Shown here in pieces: positions 63,458 through 64,000 of a DNA stretch of 64,000 bases. The position numbers and the translations under genes are program-made. Source of the DNA: Syntrophomonas sp. (GTDB taxonomy: Bacteria > Bacillota > Syntrophomonadia > Syntrophomonadales > Syntrophomonadaceae); contig JAENZE010000001.1 in the NCBI GenBank assembly GCA_016841425.1, forward strand, positions 417,431 through 481,430, given 5' to 3'. The notes under the pieces are model-generated. The model was not told the DNA's origin. It saw only the letters and a list, made by a program, of their open reading frames with translations, and did not search any database. Numbering within the stretch: the first letter of the stretch is position 1; every line of letters begins with the position of its first letter.

Positions 63458-64000
63458 ATTAACTCCCCAATTCTTCAGAGTCGCCGACTGACCAGGTATA
63501 TAATAGCAAGCAGATTTTCTTTTTTATTAACATTCCTGAAGCATATGAATCACCGCTGATGATTCTCTCATATCTTGAAGCAGCTTGGCCTGGTTGGTCA
63601 ACTAATTAATATGAATATATAAATAATACAAAAAAAGGTAAAGATTTTGCAAGTAGTGATCTTTTTTGACTTTATTTACTGCTTTAAATACGAGGCAATT
63701 TTATATGAATAACAAGAAAATTAATGAAGGGAAACTCTTGATGTTTGACGAATAATAGGATTAATTAGGAAAAATTAAATAATCAAATGTTCTTCGAGCT
63801 GTAAAGTCTAAAGGCACTAAAGCCCATGATTGGCAGCCGATGGGCTAGAACAGAAATATTCTGGCCTCCCGTGTTTTGGAAAGAAGAGCTGATTAGTTGA
63901 TACAATAGCTAGTAGTTATATGTATGCGGTCATTTAATTACTAAGTAGTTTCCCCTGAAAAACTCCAATTTTGAGTTAATTGGGAAAAGAATAGTTCTTT
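63458..64000. other. Gene-free end of window
   Basis: 543 bp, AT-rich. Only one clear structure: hairpin agcccat / atgggct (about 63821-63847). No ORF, tRNA or known riboswitch recognised; it may be the upstream region of a gene beyond the window. Confidence 0.6.

Noticed and set aside
63821..63847. Possible riboswitch at the window end (agcccat/atgggct)
   Set aside because: A single short stem without any known conserved core; the downstream gene is outside the window.

Overview
The window looks like chromosome of an anaerobic, endospore-forming, syntrophic fatty-acid-oxidising Firmicute close to Syntrophomonas (Clostridia, Syntrophomonadaceae). The basis is the mix of Firmicutes housekeeping blocks (dgt-dnaG-rpoD; ylxM-ffh-rpsP-khpA-rimM-trmD-rplS-rbgA; rnhB-ylqG-ylqH-yraN), a spore germination receptor operon, and two complete short-chain beta-oxidation operons with CoA transferases. 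The species call is inference; no database was searched.

Layout. 1-2.3 kb: 3' part of ppdK. 2.4-5.4 kb: a small island that looks transferred (broken sigma-like gene of mobile-element type, EamA transporter, divergent MocR regulator, tiny membrane ORF), bounded by hairpins. 5.5-9 kb: secreted PG-binding/LysM protein, FapA/DUF342 protein, iron-sulfur-type flavoprotein. 9-13.8 kb: dgt, dnaG, rpoD, then tRNA-Asn, -Met, -Glu and -Val. 14-18.4 kb: Ecs-like ABC transporter, citrate synthase, lipoprotein. 18.9-25.6 kb: seven-gene germination receptor operon (B-A-C-small-C-small-B). 26-33 kb: degV, then the translation and protein-targeting block.

33-58.3 kb lies exactly between rbgA and rnhB, which are neighbours in Bacillus-type genomes. 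It begins with a 310-bp foldback (MITE-like) element directly after the rbgA stop codon and carries capA, a CaiB-type CoA transferase, two sigma54 activators and two beta-oxidation operons. Operon 1 is thiolase-hbd-crt-bcd-CoA transferase A/B. A good sigma54 -24/-12 site with three TGTTGC-N6-GCARC upstream sites lies behind the first activator; the leader encodes two Com-like zinc ribbons, each followed by an identical 18-nt motif and a hairpin. Operon 2 is bcd-CoA transferase A/B-hbd-(HMG-CoA-synthase-like/DUF35 fusion)-SCP2-type thiolase-small Cys-rich ORF-crt. It has its own sigma54 site and two GTGG-N8-CCAC sites behind the second activator.

Working model (inference): each activator drives its neighbouring operon. 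Acids are activated by CoA transfer, dehydrogenated by Bcd, hydrated by Crt, oxidised by Hbd and cleaved by thiolase. Operon 2 replaces the classical thiolase with a thiolase/HMGCS-like/DUF35 assembly of the type known from archaeal mevalonate enzymes and PhlACB, but its HMGCS-like domain appears to have lost its catalytic residues. The EtfAB and membrane electron-transfer partners that Bcd needs are not in this window.

58.3-64 kb resumes the housekeeping order (rnhB, ylqG-like, ylqH-like, yraN, nfo), followed by a frameshifted K+ channel gene and a gene-free end.
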